Below, in pieces: positions 1 to 9,091 of a stretch of DNA of 64,000 bases (the stretch's first letter is position 1; each line of letters starts with the position of its first letter). Below the pieces are notes generated by a model. That model was given only the letters and a program-made list of their open reading frames with translations, was not told the origin of the DNA and did no database searches. Made by a program: the position numbers and the translations under genes. Source of the stretch: Lyngbya sp. CCAP 1446/10 (GTDB taxonomy: Bacteria; Cyanobacteriota; Cyanobacteriia; Cyanobacteriales; Microcoleaceae); the NCBI RefSeq assembly GCF_026130175.1, contig NZ_JAIGNI010000023.1, forward strand, positions 1 to 64,000, given 5' to 3'.

Positions 1-136
1 ATCAAAATTTAGCGGTCAAGCAGTAAATGCGTGATTTTTGTGGCTGAATTAAGATATTTGTAGAATCAAATAAGTTATACACTGTCGAAAAATTAAGATT
101 TACCGCAACTTATTGAGCGGATACGAATTGACTTCT

Positions 137-538
137 ATGAATTCTACCAATTTAGGAGTATTTTCGTCACTCCAAAACGAAATTAATGCGACAGAAGAAG
201 CCGCAAATCCTCTTCCCGTCGATCAAAATATTGAAAATCAGAATTTTCCAGAAACTTTACCTTATAATTCAATTGCTATTGATTCGCTTGACACCTTAGA
301 AAAGATACTTTTAGAGATGATTGAAGCGGCGACATTTGAGTCTAAAGAGGATGCTATTTCTGTAACCAAGCTTAAAAAAATATTTTTCAAGAAATATCAA
401 TGTCACGCCGATGTAATTGTAAAACATTTTTTGGCTAATTCCAGTTTGATAAAATTTTTGCAATCGCGACATTCGGTTTTTCAACTGACATTAAATGGCA
501 GCGAGCATCAAGTGGCTATCGCTCAAAAAGTCGATTAA
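137..538 (+). CDS. Stand-alone LOTUS/OST-HTH-like protein
   Basis: A protein of about 133 residues from ATG 137; the frame is also open to a TTG at 113. No strong ribosome binding site is visible at either. Residues from about 45 to the end (IDSLDTLEKILLEMIEAA, then FLANSSLIKFLQSRHSVFQL) resemble the C-terminal module of the NYN protein at 2017-3426 (INSLEDLEKALVKIVSDL and IGRKFPKFLQSCTSLQL), which I read as an OST-HTH/LOTUS winged-helix RNA-binding fold. The N-terminal 45 residues are polar and low in complexity. There is no nuclease domain, so it may be an RNA-binding adaptor or a remnant of a second NYN-LOTUS gene cut down to its tail. The fold is inferred from the paralogue. Confidence 0.6.
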   Translation: MNSTNLGVFSSLQNEINATEEAANPLPVDQNIENQNFPETLPYNSIAIDSLDTLEKILLEMIEAATFESKEDAISVTKLKKIFFKKYQCHADVIVKHFLANSSLIKFLQSRHSVFQLTLNGSEHQVAIAQKVD

Positions 539-699
539 ATCGAAAACTCAAAAACTTTTTCGCTCACGAAGTCGAAGAATCCAAAATCTAAAATCGACTA
601 AATTCTGGAGGTTTACCTTTACATCTGAATAAGAATTTTCCGAGTGCCGTGCGTCCGCGACGGCCAGGTATAATTCCGATTACTGCAAACCATTTTTAT

Positions 700-1974
700 A
701 TGTCTTCCCCACTTTTAAAGCGAGAATTGGGTGTTTTTGGCGCAACTCTCATGGGCCTGGGCTCGATTGTGGGCACGGGAGTATTTGTGAGTATCGGAAT
801 TGCGGCGGAAATTGCGGGGCCGGGAGTGATTTTGGCTGTAGGTATCGCTGCTTTGGTTGCTGTTTGTAACGAGCTCAATAGCGCTCAATTGGCGGCGAGT
901 CACCCTGTTAGCGGCGGTACCTATGAATATGGTTATAAATATCTCAATTCTTGGCTGGGTTTTACCGCCGGCTGGATGTTTTTGTTGGCGAAAACGGCTT
1001 CGGCTGCTACTGCTGCTTTGGGTTTTGCGGGGTATTTTTTAAATGCAGTTGGTGTTGCCGATCGCACTTACCTAATCCTAACAGCATTAATCGCCCTCGC
1101 CGTCCTAACTTTAATTGTCTTGACCGGAATCAGGCGATCGAATATTGCCAATACAGCCACAGTCTCAGTTACACTCTTATCTCTGGCTGTCTTTATCGCT
1201 GCGGGTTTGCCAGAGGTAAGGTGGGAAAAAATGTCCGCGCTAGAGAATGATAGCTCGATCAGCTCCATCCTCCACGCCACCGCCCTAATGTTTGTCGCCT
1301 ACACCGGTTACGGCCGCATCGCCACAATGAGCGAAGAAGTGCGGGAACCTAGGAAAACCATTCCCAAAGCCATAATTTTTACTTTGGTGCTGACAATGCT
1401 GCTTTACGTGGCGGTAGCAATAGTTGTCGCAGGTGGGGGAGGAGCAGATAAATTGTCCTTGCAAACAGGCGCTGCGGCTGCACCCTTGGAAGTCATCGCC
1501 CGCAGTTTTCCAATTCCCGGAGTTTCGCAACTGCTAGCCGTCGGCGCAATTACCGCCATGCTGGGAGTCTTGCTGAACTTAATTTTAGGGCTGTCGCGCG
1601 TCTGGCTGGCGATGGGGCGGCGCTTGGATGTGCCGAGAGTCTTGGCGCGGCTGAATCCTGCGGGGACAACGCCCTATGTGGCTGTGATATTTGTCGAAAT
1701 TACGATCGCACTTTTAATTTTAGTCGGCGATGTCAAAACCACTTGGTCTTTCAGCGCTTTTAGCGTTCTCATATATTACGCCATCACCAACCTCGCAGCG
1801 CTGCAACTTTCCCCCGCCGAAAGGCTTTACCCGCAGTGGCTGGCTTGGGTTGGATTGGCTGCGTGTCTGTTTCTGGCTTTCTGGGTGGAGAGGGAAATTT
1901 GGCTGACAGGGTTGGCGTTAATTGCTGCCGGTTGGATTTGGCGGGCGATCGTTCGGCGACCGACAAGAAACTAA
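700..1974 (+). CDS. APC-family amino acid permease
   Basis: An inner-membrane permease of about 424 residues with roughly 12 hydrophobic segments. The first helix carries the APC substrate-site pattern GLGSIVGTGVFVSIG, followed by the conserved HPVSGGTYEYGYKYL stretch. The mid-protein EEVREPRKTIPKAI loop is the hallmark of the amino acid-polyamine-organocation superfamily. The substrate cannot be read from sequence; amino acid/proton symport is usual. ATG 700 is preferred over the GTG at 649 because the 17 extra residues are basic and unlike permease N-termini, while residues from MSSPLLKREL fit the family. It stands between the two LOTUS-domain genes with no obvious functional link. Confidence 0.85.
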   Translation: MSSPLLKRELGVFGATLMGLGSIVGTGVFVSIGIAAEIAGPGVILAVGIAALVAVCNELNSAQLAASHPVSGGTYEYGYKYLNSWLGFTAGWMFLLAKTASAATAALGFAGYFLNAVGVADRTYLILTALIALAVLTLIVLTGIRRSNIANTATVSVTLLSLAVFIAAGLPEVRWEKMSALENDSSISSILHATALMFVAYTGYGRIATMSEEVREPRKTIPKAIIFTLVLTMLLYVAVAIVVAGGGGADKLSLQTGAAAAPLEVIARSFPIPGVSQLLAVGAITAMLGVLLNLILGLSRVWLAMGRRLDVPRVLARLNPAGTTPYVAVIFVEITIALLILVGDVKTTWSFSAFSVLIYYAITNLAALQLSPAERLYPQWLAWVGLAACLFLAFWVEREIWLTGLALIAAGWIWRAIVRRPTRN

Positions 1975-2016
1975 CATTATGATAGATTGAGACACCATCC
2001 CGCATTGTAGAGGGCC

Positions 2017-3426
2017 ATGCCCGATCGAACTTCCTTCCTAGCCACTCAAGAATCAGTCGCATTCAGCGCCATCAGTCGCTATATCGCTCAAACACTAATT
2101 GCCATTCAGGAAAAGCATCCCGAATGGATAGCTGAAAAATACAGGAAAACCCCCTGGGCCAAACCTGATTTTCAGTCCGTTTTGATTGAAAAATTGACCA
2201 AAAGTTTCAAAGTAGCCAGCGATACAAATTCCCTGCTGCTGACTGCGAAAAAATATCTCCAAATTCTGCTGATTCCAGAATTCATTAATTCATCTCAATT
2301 CAGCAAATTATTTGCCAAAATTCAGCAGCTAGCCGAATCCCAAATAGCACCAGCTAAATCACCAAACTCAGATTCCCCAAAACCTCCAACTCCCACCGCC
2401 TATCAAACAAATTCGCTTCCTATCGGCATTGCCATCTTGCTGCTAGATGTCGAAAACTTGCAACTCACCATCGAAACCGAAAAATTTCTAGAAGGAATTT
2501 GCCACTATCCCATCCAAATCAAAGTAGCCTTTGCCAACTGGCGCAGCATGGGCAAAAAAGATGCCGAATTTCACCAGCGCGGCTATCAACTGATTCACGT
2601 GCCCCCCGGCAAAGACAGCGCCGACTTAAAAATGGCAACAGTAGGCGCATCAATTTTCGTACATTATCCCACAGCCAAAGAGATTTTTGTCTGTTCGTCC
2701 GATCGCGCCCTCACCCACCTCAGCAACACACTGCAAGCCCACGGACTAACCGTATTTCAAGTCCGCAAGCAAACAGATAAAATCATAGTTTTAAACAGCA
2801 AAACCGGACAAGTGGAAACCCATTCTCTCGTAACCATACCGGAAATTACACCCGTAGAACAATTAGTTATTCAGCTAAAAGAATTAATCAAAAAAGAGCA
2901 ACAACGCACTTCAGCTCAGTGGATAAAACTTTCTACAATTTCAGCTTTGTTTAGACAAAATCATGGTTTAGTCCTCAATGAAGTTGTTGCCCATCATTTA
3001 CTCGGCAGTAAAACCAAGGATATTTTTCTCAAATATCCAACCGATTTTGTCGTCCACAAACCCTCAGAAATTTCTCAAACTTATGTCACTCTTTTTGAAG
3101 TCAAATTGTCACCCCCACCCCCAATACTCAATAAAGAAAATCTCAATCACAACGAAGAACCACCAGCCAGATTGACAGATATTAATTCCTTGGAAGACTT
3201 AGAAAAAGCTCTGGTCAAAATAGTTAGCGACTTGACCGACAACTCTCCTCACAATTCTGTATTCCTCTCCAATGTAGGCAGCGAATTTCACAAACAATAC
3301 GGCAAACAAATTACCCAAATAATTAAAGAGTTTAATATCGGTAGAAAATTTCCTAAATTTTTACAATCCTGCACGTCTCTCCAGCTAAATAAAGCCGAAA
3401 AAGGCTGGCAAGTTTCCCTGAATTAA
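2017..3426 (+). CDS. NYN (PIN-like) nuclease with C-terminal LOTUS domains
   Basis: A 469-aa protein. Residues ~1-110 are a helical N-terminal region. Residues ~125-255 form a NYN domain of the PIN-like RNase superfamily, with acidic residues placed as expected: ILLLDVENL, then GKDSADLKMA, then FVCSSDRALTHL. Residues ~270-360 and ~385-469 look like two OST-HTH/LOTUS winged-helix modules (VEQLVIQLKELIKKE and SLEDLEKALVKIVSDL). NYN-LOTUS proteins are predicted RNA-processing or RNA-decay nucleases; this specific target is unknown. The second LOTUS module matches the small protein at 137-538, so a duplication is likely. Start ATG 2017 follows GAGGG at close spacing. Confidence 0.8.
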   Translation: MPDRTSFLATQESVAFSAISRYIAQTLIAIQEKHPEWIAEKYRKTPWAKPDFQSVLIEKLTKSFKVASDTNSLLLTAKKYLQILLIPEFINSSQFSKLFAKIQQLAESQIAPAKSPNSDSPKPPTPTAYQTNSLPIGIAILLLDVENLQLTIETEKFLEGICHYPIQIKVAFANWRSMGKKDAEFHQRGYQLIHVPPGKDSADLKMATVGASIFVHYPTAKEIFVCSSDRALTHLSNTLQAHGLTVFQVRKQTDKIIVLNSKTGQVETHSLVTIPEITPVEQLVIQLKELIKKEQQRTSAQWIKLSTISALFRQNHGLVLNEVVAHHLLGSKTKDIFLKYPTDFVVHKPSEISQTYVTLFEVKLSPPPPILNKENLNHNEEPPARLTDINSLEDLEKALVKIVSDLTDNSPHNSVFLSNVGSEFHKQYGKQITQIIKEFNIGRKFPKFLQSCTSLQLNKAEKGWQVSLN

Positions 3427-3438
3427 TCAAACAGTAAT

Positions 3439-3557
3439 AGACATCTTGCAAAAATAGCTAGGACGGGCAAGATGCCCATTCCAAAAATTTTTTTTCTTGT
3501 GGAATGGGCATCTTGCCCATTCCAAAATTTGATTAAAAGGACTTTTGCAAGAGGTCT
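3439..3557. repeat. Nested inverted-repeat (MITE-like) element
   Basis: Outer arms 3439-3453 and 3543-3557 pair over 15 bases with one mismatch (AGACATCTTGCAAAA against TTTTGCAAGAGGTCT). Inner arms 3465-3483 and 3500-3518 are a perfect 19-base inverted repeat with the core GGGCAAGATGCCCATTCC. No clear target duplication was seen. It lies just downstream of the NYN gene and could also act as a transcript end. Confidence 0.7.
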
Positions 3558-3761
3558 AATTAGGAAATGGATCATGGTAATCGGTAATCGGTGATAGGAT
3601 GGCGATTACCTCACGAAAGTTGAGAACCGCTGTAATTCCCAATTCCCAATAGACAAGATTGCACTCGTTCCCAAATTATCTTGAAATTATCTGCGTTTAT
3701 CTGCCTATAATCTGCGGTTTTCGTATTAATCAAATATTTATACAATCTTGTTTAATGACCA

Positions 3762-3805
3762 ATGCCCTATTCCCCATGCCCTATGCCCCATGCCCCATGC
3801 CCCAT
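3762..3805. repeat. Heptamer STRR, ATGCCCY type
   Basis: Degenerate period-7 tandem copies of ATGCCCTA/ATGCCCCA. It is the same motif family as the long array at 28073-28168, and ends about 45 bases before the SDR start codon. Confidence 0.85.
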
Positions 3806-3851
3806 AACTTGAGTTATCATACAATCGGGACGTAAAGAAATGTAAAGCGAT

Positions 3852-4559
3852 ATGCAGGACAAAGTTGTAGTTGTAGTGGGTGCGACAGGCGGCATCGGTT
3901 CAGCGGTAGCCCGCAAACTCGCTGATGCAGGTGCGACGCTAGTGCTCGCCGCCAGAGATAGCAGTAAATTAGACGCTTTAGCTAGCGAACTTTCGGCAAC
4001 AGAGGTACTGTGCGTACCGACAGATATCACCCATTTGCAGCAAGTCGAGACGCTGATGCAGACAACTGTCGAACATTTCGGACAAATTGATGCCCTCGTA
4101 AACGCCGCTGGTGCCGGAATTCTCAAGCAGTGGAACAAGTTAGAACCCGCTGATTTAGATGCGATGCTTGACTTGAACTTGAAAGGCAGTTTTTACACAT
4201 CTCAAGCAGCCGCAAATGTGATGAAAGACCGCAAATCCGGCCACATCTGCAATGTCATCGGGATTTTAGGCAAGCATTCGATGGCGATGGGAACCGCTTA
4301 TTGTGCTTCAAAGTTTGGGGTAGTTGGTTTCAGCAAGTGCATGGCAGATGAGCTGCGCCGCTACGGCGTTAAATTTACACTATTCTATTTTGGTGGAGTC
4401 GATTCTCCGTTTTGGGATAATGTGAGTCTGAAGGTAGACCGCTCAAAAATGCTGAGTACCGAAACTGCTGCAAATGCAATTATGTTTGCTCTTGCTTCTG
4501 ACCCGCAAGCTGTACCATTAGAAATTAATATTCAGCCCGAAAGTCATTTGTTCTTTTAG
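3852..4559 (+). CDS. Short-chain dehydrogenase/reductase with an altered active site
   Basis: A 235-aa classical SDR. The Rossmann nucleotide-binding turn is GATGGIG (residues 10-16), NAAG is at 84-87, the catalytic Asn is N109 (DLNLKGSF) and the YxxxK pair is Tyr150/Lys154 (YCASKFG). The catalytic Ser usually found 13 residues before Tyr is Gly137 here (HICNVIGILG). The family reduces or oxidises small carbonyls and alcohols with NAD(P)H, but without Ser this one may be weak, atypical or non-enzymatic. ARDSSK after beta-2 hints at NADPH preference. The substrate is unknown. It stands alone between spacers. Confidence 0.8.
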   Translation: MQDKVVVVVGATGGIGSAVARKLADAGATLVLAARDSSKLDALASELSATEVLCVPTDITHLQQVETLMQTTVEHFGQIDALVNAAGAGILKQWNKLEPADLDAMLDLNLKGSFYTSQAAANVMKDRKSGHICNVIGILGKHSMAMGTAYCASKFGVVGFSKCMADELRRYGVKFTLFYFGGVDSPFWDNVSLKVDRSKMLSTETAANAIMFALASDPQAVPLEINIQPESHLFF

Positions 4560-4869
4560 TAGTTTGTGGGGTGCTCTTCGGCGCACCGATTGAGTCTCTA
4601 CTAAGTAGCACGTCAACCATTTTTTGCGCCCAGGACTGTTGCCGAAGGCCTCACCACCAAATTCAAGTCATCCCAGACACCGCGTTTCTTTTAAGTGCCG
4701 ATGTATTTCTACCTTCAGAGGGAGCTAAGATATTCAATTTTTGGGTTATTATTAAGCGATTACACGAAAAACTAATGAAAAATCTCCATTCCTCAGTCTC
4801 TCCCTTGCAGTTGAGTCCTGAAAATCAGCCGATTTTCCATTTTTCACTTTCCATTTTCAACTATTGATT
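4560..4869. other. Spacer without a supported gene
   Basis: About 310 bases between the SDR and hppD. A 98-codon open frame exists (4571-4867) but its product is Cys- and Ser-rich without any family pattern, so it is not called. The last ~60 bases are AT-rich and presumably hold the hppD promoter; no convincing -35/-10 pair was found. Confidence 0.5.
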
Positions 4870-5928
4870 ATGGAATTCGATCGCATTCTGTTTTACGTTG
4901 AAAATGCTAAAGTATCCCGCGACTGGTTTGTCAGCCACTTAGGCTTTCAATTAATAGCAGGTTCTTCCAACAGCCACACTCGCACTGAAGCTGTCAGCAG
5001 CGGCAATGTCTGTTTTGTTTTATCTTCGCCCCTGACACCCGCTAGTCCCGCTGCTAGTTGGTTGAAGTTTCATCCTCCCGGCATTGCCGATGTCGGCTTT
5101 CGGGTAAAAAATATCGAATTAGCAGTAGCTAGAGCGCAGGTGGCAGGCGCTCAAATTCTGGAACCGATTCAAAAAGACATCACAGCAACGGGCCGTTTTA
5201 AGCGGGCAAAAATCTCTGGTTGGGGAGATTTAAGCCACACGCTGGTTGAGCGAGTTGGAGAAAATTTAGTGCTAGCTTCTGGTAAGCTGCCGCTGTTTAC
5301 TTCGATCGATCATGTAGTGTTAAATGTTGAAGTGGGCGATTTGTCAAGTGCTGTTAGTTGGTATCAAAAAATATTAGGTTTTGATCCTCAGCAAAATTTT
5401 GACATTCAGACTGAGAAGTCGGCTTTACGCAGTCAAGTTATGGTGCACGCTGAAGGTGGGGTGCAATTCCCGATTAATGAACCGGCATCGGCTAATTCTC
5501 AAATTCAAGAGTTTTTGAGTGCAAATCGAGGGCCGGGAATTCAGCACATGGCTTTGCAAACTGCTGATATTGTAGGTGTTGTTACCGATTTGCGATCGCG
5601 CGGTTTGCCTTTTCTGCCAGTTCCTTCAACATATTACTCCGAATTGCAACAGCGGCAAAACTATTTGCCCGCAGATTGGCAAGCAATCGCAGCTTCTGAA
5701 GTTTTGGCAGATTGGCAAGAAGATACTCCCGCTGCGATGCTGCTGCAAATCTTTACCCAGCCAATTTTTGCAGAACCGACTTTCTTTGTCGAGATTATTG
5801 AACGCCGAGTTAGTTTAGTTAATGGTAAACAGGTGCAAGCTGGAGGTTTTGGGGCTGGGAATTTTCGGGCTTTGTTTGAGGCAATTGAACGGGAACAAAT
5901 GAAGAGGGGAAGTTTGATCGATGATTGA
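4870..5928 (+). CDS. hppD: 4-hydroxyphenylpyruvate dioxygenase
   Basis: A 352-aa protein of the vicinal oxygen chelate superfamily with two glyoxalase-like halves. The C-terminal half carries the Fe(II) triad His148 (SIDHVVLN), His226 (GIQHMALQ) and Glu308 (FFVEIIER), plus the family stretch MLLQIFTQPIF and a C-terminal GFGAGNFRALFEAIEREQ that closes the site. It converts 4-hydroxyphenylpyruvate to homogentisate with O2. In cyanobacteria homogentisate feeds tocopherol synthesis (family knowledge). ATG 4870 is chosen over a TTG two codons upstream. The convergent neighbour is a GNAT gene only 20 bases away. Confidence 0.92.
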   Translation: MEFDRILFYVENAKVSRDWFVSHLGFQLIAGSSNSHTRTEAVSSGNVCFVLSSPLTPASPAASWLKFHPPGIADVGFRVKNIELAVARAQVAGAQILEPIQKDITATGRFKRAKISGWGDLSHTLVERVGENLVLASGKLPLFTSIDHVVLNVEVGDLSSAVSWYQKILGFDPQQNFDIQTEKSALRSQVMVHAEGGVQFPINEPASANSQIQEFLSANRGPGIQHMALQTADIVGVVTDLRSRGLPFLPVPSTYYSELQQRQNYLPADWQAIAASEVLADWQEDTPAAMLLQIFTQPIFAEPTFFVEIIERRVSLVNGKQVQAGGFGAGNFRALFEAIEREQMKRGSLIDD

Positions 5929-5948
5929 TAAAACTTCCAATTTTGAGC

Positions 5949-6482
5949 TTAAGCAGGCGTGTTTATCAGCACTGTGATATCCATCCACCCGTAAGCAATT
6001 TCCTTGAGTATAACTCCGGCTCTGCTTGTCTGTTCTTCGTCCACTTTTTCACCTCCCAAAAATTCATAAAACTTCCAGGCGGAATTGTCTCCCAGTACCC
6101 AAACCAGCATCGAATTCAAATTTAATTCTGCCAATTTTGTGGCAACTTTTCTCACAAGTTGCTGTCCGATTCCCTGACGCTGATATTCCTCCAATATATA
6201 GATGGCAAATAATTCTCCTTGATAAGCATATTTGCCAGTACGCTCGCAACCGCCCGCAGCAAAACCCACAATTTGTCCTGATCTATTCTCAGCAACGCAG
6301 ACAAAATCCCCAGTATTTTTGACGTTTGCCAGGATTTCTTGCCAATTGCTTTCTCGTTTTTGATATGACAGTTGCGCGAGGTAATCTGGCGGTACAATTT
6401 TTCGGTAAGCTGTCCGCCAAGTGTCTAAATTAACCCGTGCAATGGCAGGTGCGTCAGCGATTTTAGCTTCTCTCACAATCAT
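5949..6482 (-). CDS. GNAT-family N-acetyltransferase
   Basis: A 177-aa acetyltransferase. It begins MIVREAKIADAPAIARVN, typical of GNAT strand 1/helix 1. Acetyl-CoA motif A is visible as AIYILEEYQRQGIGQQLVRK, with the Q/R-x-x-G-x-G pattern at RQGIGQ. Motif B is FYEFLGGEKVDEE. The acceptor is unknown; the family includes protein N-terminal, antibiotic and small-molecule acetyltransferases. Its start codon lies 20 bases inside the end of the upstream diguanylate cyclase gene on the same strand, suggesting cotranscription and translational coupling. Confidence 0.85.
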   Translation of the reverse strand: MIVREAKIADAPAIARVNLDTWRTAYRKIVPPDYLAQLSYQKRESNWQEILANVKNTGDFVCVAENRSGQIVGFAAGGCERTGKYAYQGELFAIYILEEYQRQGIGQQLVRKVATKLAELNLNSMLVWVLGDNSAWKFYEFLGGEKVDEEQTSRAGVILKEIAYGWMDITVLINTPA

Positions 6483-8613
6483 CAGAAAATACTCCTTTCC
6501 TGCTCTGAAATTCTCTTTTCGAGTCTAGGTAAACAAATATACGATCGCGCCCTTCTAGTTTAGCTTGATAGAGCGATCGATCTGCCTCCCCAATCAACCA
6601 CTCCACAGATAGTTCAGCAGCGGGTACAGCAGTAACTAGACCCATACTCGCCGTCACGGACTCACTTACCTTTGAAGCTTCGTGGGGAATTGCCATATCA
6701 TTCAAATCCCTGCGAATTAATTCAGCTACCCGCAGCGTTCCCCTGGCATCAGTCCCGGACAAAATTACCGCAAATTCTTCGCCACCGTAGCGGGCTGCTA
6801 AATCGCCTCCCCGGTGAGCATTTTTGTCTAAAATTTCAGCCACTTTTTTGAGACATTCGTCGCCTTTTTGATGCCCGTAGCGATCGTTGTAAAGTTTAAA
6901 AAAATCGATATCTAGTAAAATCAAAGATACTGGTTCTTTCTCTATACCCATCCGCTGCCATTCCGATTGCAATTTTTTGTCAAAACAACGACGGTTAGCA
7001 ATCTGAGTCAAACCGTCCACAGATGCCAGTCTGTGCAATTCCTGGTTAGCAGCTTCTAACTCTAATTTTGTCTGTTCTAAAGCTAAATTTTGCTGAGCTA
7101 ATTTTTCACTTTGCTGTTTTTCCTGTTCGTACAAAAACCGGATGGAAGCTTCAGCTTCTTGCAATTCTTTCTCCGCATATTTGCGCTTGACAAACTGCCC
7201 TAATTGAGAACCCACCGCGGCCATCATCTGAAGCAAGTCTTCATCCGACGGCTGTTTTTCCCGGCAGAAAAAAGTCATTACCCCCACAACTTGACCGCTA
7301 GCGCGAATTGGGAAACCGAAGGCCGATCGCAATCCTGCTTTAGCTGCTAAGTGCGATCGCATAAAATTGCGATCTTTAAGCAGATCCGTAATCCACTGCG
7401 GATAACCGGTGTTCCAAACTATTCCCGGCAAACCCGCACCAGGCTCTAGAGTAATCTGCTGGCAATTTTCCACAAACTCTCCTACTTCACTCCCCCTGCG
7501 CCAAACTCCCACTCGCAGCAAAATAGGGATATCTTCAACGTTACTATCTGGTGCAGCAAACAAAAATGGTACTTGCTCGTGCGTATTTTCCGCATCAGAC
7601 TTAGTATGTTTTTCATCCACAGGCGTCCAAAGTTCGCCGATATCCCACCCCAAACTTTCACAAATAGCTTGCATAATTTTCGGAGTGGCGCTCTCTAAAG
7701 AACCAGATTCTGACATGATGCGAGCTACCGCATACTGTGCTGCTTGACGCTTTTTTGTCCGCTGTTCCTCGGTGATATCCCTGCCCACATAGACAAAATC
7801 TTGTATGGTGGTTTTGTTGTCTGAGTGCTGGCTTTCTATGCTGGTCTCGATCGTAGAGCAGGAAAATGCAACTGTCAGCTTTGAACCTTTTTTAGTTGTA
7901 CAAGCTACTTTTACTTGATGCCAAGATTCATTTTTAAGTTCAGGAAGTAGCTGGCTAACTTGACGCAATAATTCCTCGTCAGCCGTAATCATCGAGATGG
8001 GTTTACCGATTAATTCTGATTGGGTATATCCAAATAATAATTCGGTGGATTTATTCACTTTTTTGATTTTTCCCGCTTCCGTTGTCACCAATAAAATATC
8101 ATTGATAGAGTTAACAATTTTGTCAATATAATCGCGAGCGCTCACCAAGGAATTAACTTTAATACTGTTTTCGTTTGCTGCCTGAACCATACTTTGCTGA
8201 AGCGCAGCAGTGTCTGTTACGTCTTCCCATAAAACAATCAATCTCTCAGGTTTCAGGTGATTTTTCTGAGCAAACAAATATAAATCTAGATACAAATAAG
8301 AGCCATTAGTTAAAATTTTTGTTACTGATTTTAATTGAAAAATTGGCTGTCGTTGTTCAAGAATATCGTCTAGCACTTCTTCGATTCCGATCAGTTCGGG
8401 AAAACTATCGCGCAAATCTTTTCCTTTTTCGACCCCATCAGGAATGTCGGCCAACTCTTGCACGTTTAAGGATGTTTCTAGAATTTTAAGTTGTCGATCA
8501 ACTGCGAGGTATTCAATGCGACGCAAGGACAACAGTTTGTCAAGCAGATTATTAATATTTTGGGAACCAATCTGTAAACTTAATTTTGGGAGCCTTTCGC
8601 TATTGTAGATCAT
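6463..8613 (-). CDS. PAS-GAF diguanylate cyclase (GGDEF)
   Basis: About 716 aa, cytoplasmic, without membrane segments. Order: N-terminal PAS-like segment, canonical PAS (~155-285; GKIKKVNKSTELLFGYTQSELIGK), GAF (~290-485; SAFGFPIRASGQVVGVMTFF), coiled coil (~485-545) and GGDEF (~550-705). The active-site loop is GGEEF near residue 610 and the allosteric I-site RxxD (RGGD) sits exactly five residues upstream, so both catalysis (2 GTP to c-di-GMP) and product inhibition look intact. No EAL domain is present. ATG 8613 directly follows an alternative GTG at 8616. PAS and GAF inputs imply control by redox, light or small ligands, but no chromophore Cys is evident. It is coupled to the GNAT gene downstream. 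Confidence 0.92.
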   Translation of the reverse strand: MIYNSERLPKLSLQIGSQNINNLLDKLLSLRRIEYLAVDRQLKILETSLNVQELADIPDGVEKGKDLRDSFPELIGIEEVLDDILEQRQPIFQLKSVTKILTNGSYLYLDLYLFAQKNHLKPERLIVLWEDVTDTAALQQSMVQAANENSIKVNSLVSARDYIDKIVNSINDILLVTTEAGKIKKVNKSTELLFGYTQSELIGKPISMITADEELLRQVSQLLPELKNESWHQVKVACTTKKGSKLTVAFSCSTIETSIESQHSDNKTTIQDFVYVGRDITEEQRTKKRQAAQYAVARIMSESGSLESATPKIMQAICESLGWDIGELWTPVDEKHTKSDAENTHEQVPFLFAAPDSNVEDIPILLRVGVWRRGSEVGEFVENCQQITLEPGAGLPGIVWNTGYPQWITDLLKDRNFMRSHLAAKAGLRSAFGFPIRASGQVVGVMTFFCREKQPSDEDLLQMMAAVGSQLGQFVKRKYAEKELQEAEASIRFLYEQEKQQSEKLAQQNLALEQTKLELEAANQELHRLASVDGLTQIANRRCFDKKLQSEWQRMGIEKEPVSLILLDIDFFKLYNDRYGHQKGDECLKKVAEILDKNAHRGGDLAARYGGEEFAVILSGTDARGTLRVAELIRRDLNDMAIPHEASKVSESVTASMGLVTAVPAAELSVEWLIGEADRSLYQAKLEGRDRIFVYLDSKREFQSRKGVFSDDCERS

Positions 8614-9091
8614 CACACTTAATGGTTGGGAGATAAAGTTAGTTGTTGTTTGGCTGCTATTTGTCAGGAAAGTTTTGATATTGGTGGATGCCAGTAACTA
8701 TTCGGGCTGGCTAATTGATCGACACAATAAATTTTGGATTCTCCAAGCAGTTTTTTTGTATTTTAGAAATGTAACAATATTAATTAAACCCACTTTTTTT
8801 GTGAGCAAGCTTAGTAAAAATCAGCCTCGATTGAGGTTTTGATTTATTAACAATACGTAGCGGTTAGCCGTATTTATGCAACATATCTTAAATTGTAGAT
8901 TCCCTGATATTTGTTACAACCGCTACAGTTGGTGATTGGCACAGTTGAATTAAACTGTTGCCTTTAATTAGCAACATTCCTATAGACCTTACCTCCCCTG
9001 GGTATTTGTGTCAATTTTTGTAAAGGAGCTGTGACCTTGAAGTGATATAATCTGTAACAATTTGTATAAAATCTTAAAAATATTCTGCTCA
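8614..9091. other. Divergent intergenic region
   Basis: About 480 AT-rich bases between two divergent genes. It contains a 9-base inverted repeat (GTAGCGGTT 8857-8865 / AACCGCTAC 8919-8927) and the extended -10 box listed separately. No ORF of note. Confidence 0.5.
9043..9051 (+). promoter_or_regulatory. Extended -10 promoter element (TGATATAAT)
   Basis: TGATATAAT, a perfect TGnTATAAT extended -10 box, about 40 bases before the HAD start codon. No good -35 is visible at 17 bases. The same nonamer recurs at 28319 and 57154. Confidence 0.55.

Noticed and set aside
4571-4867. 98-aa frame before hppD
   Set aside because: No family pattern and no ribosome binding site; composition is like translated spacer.
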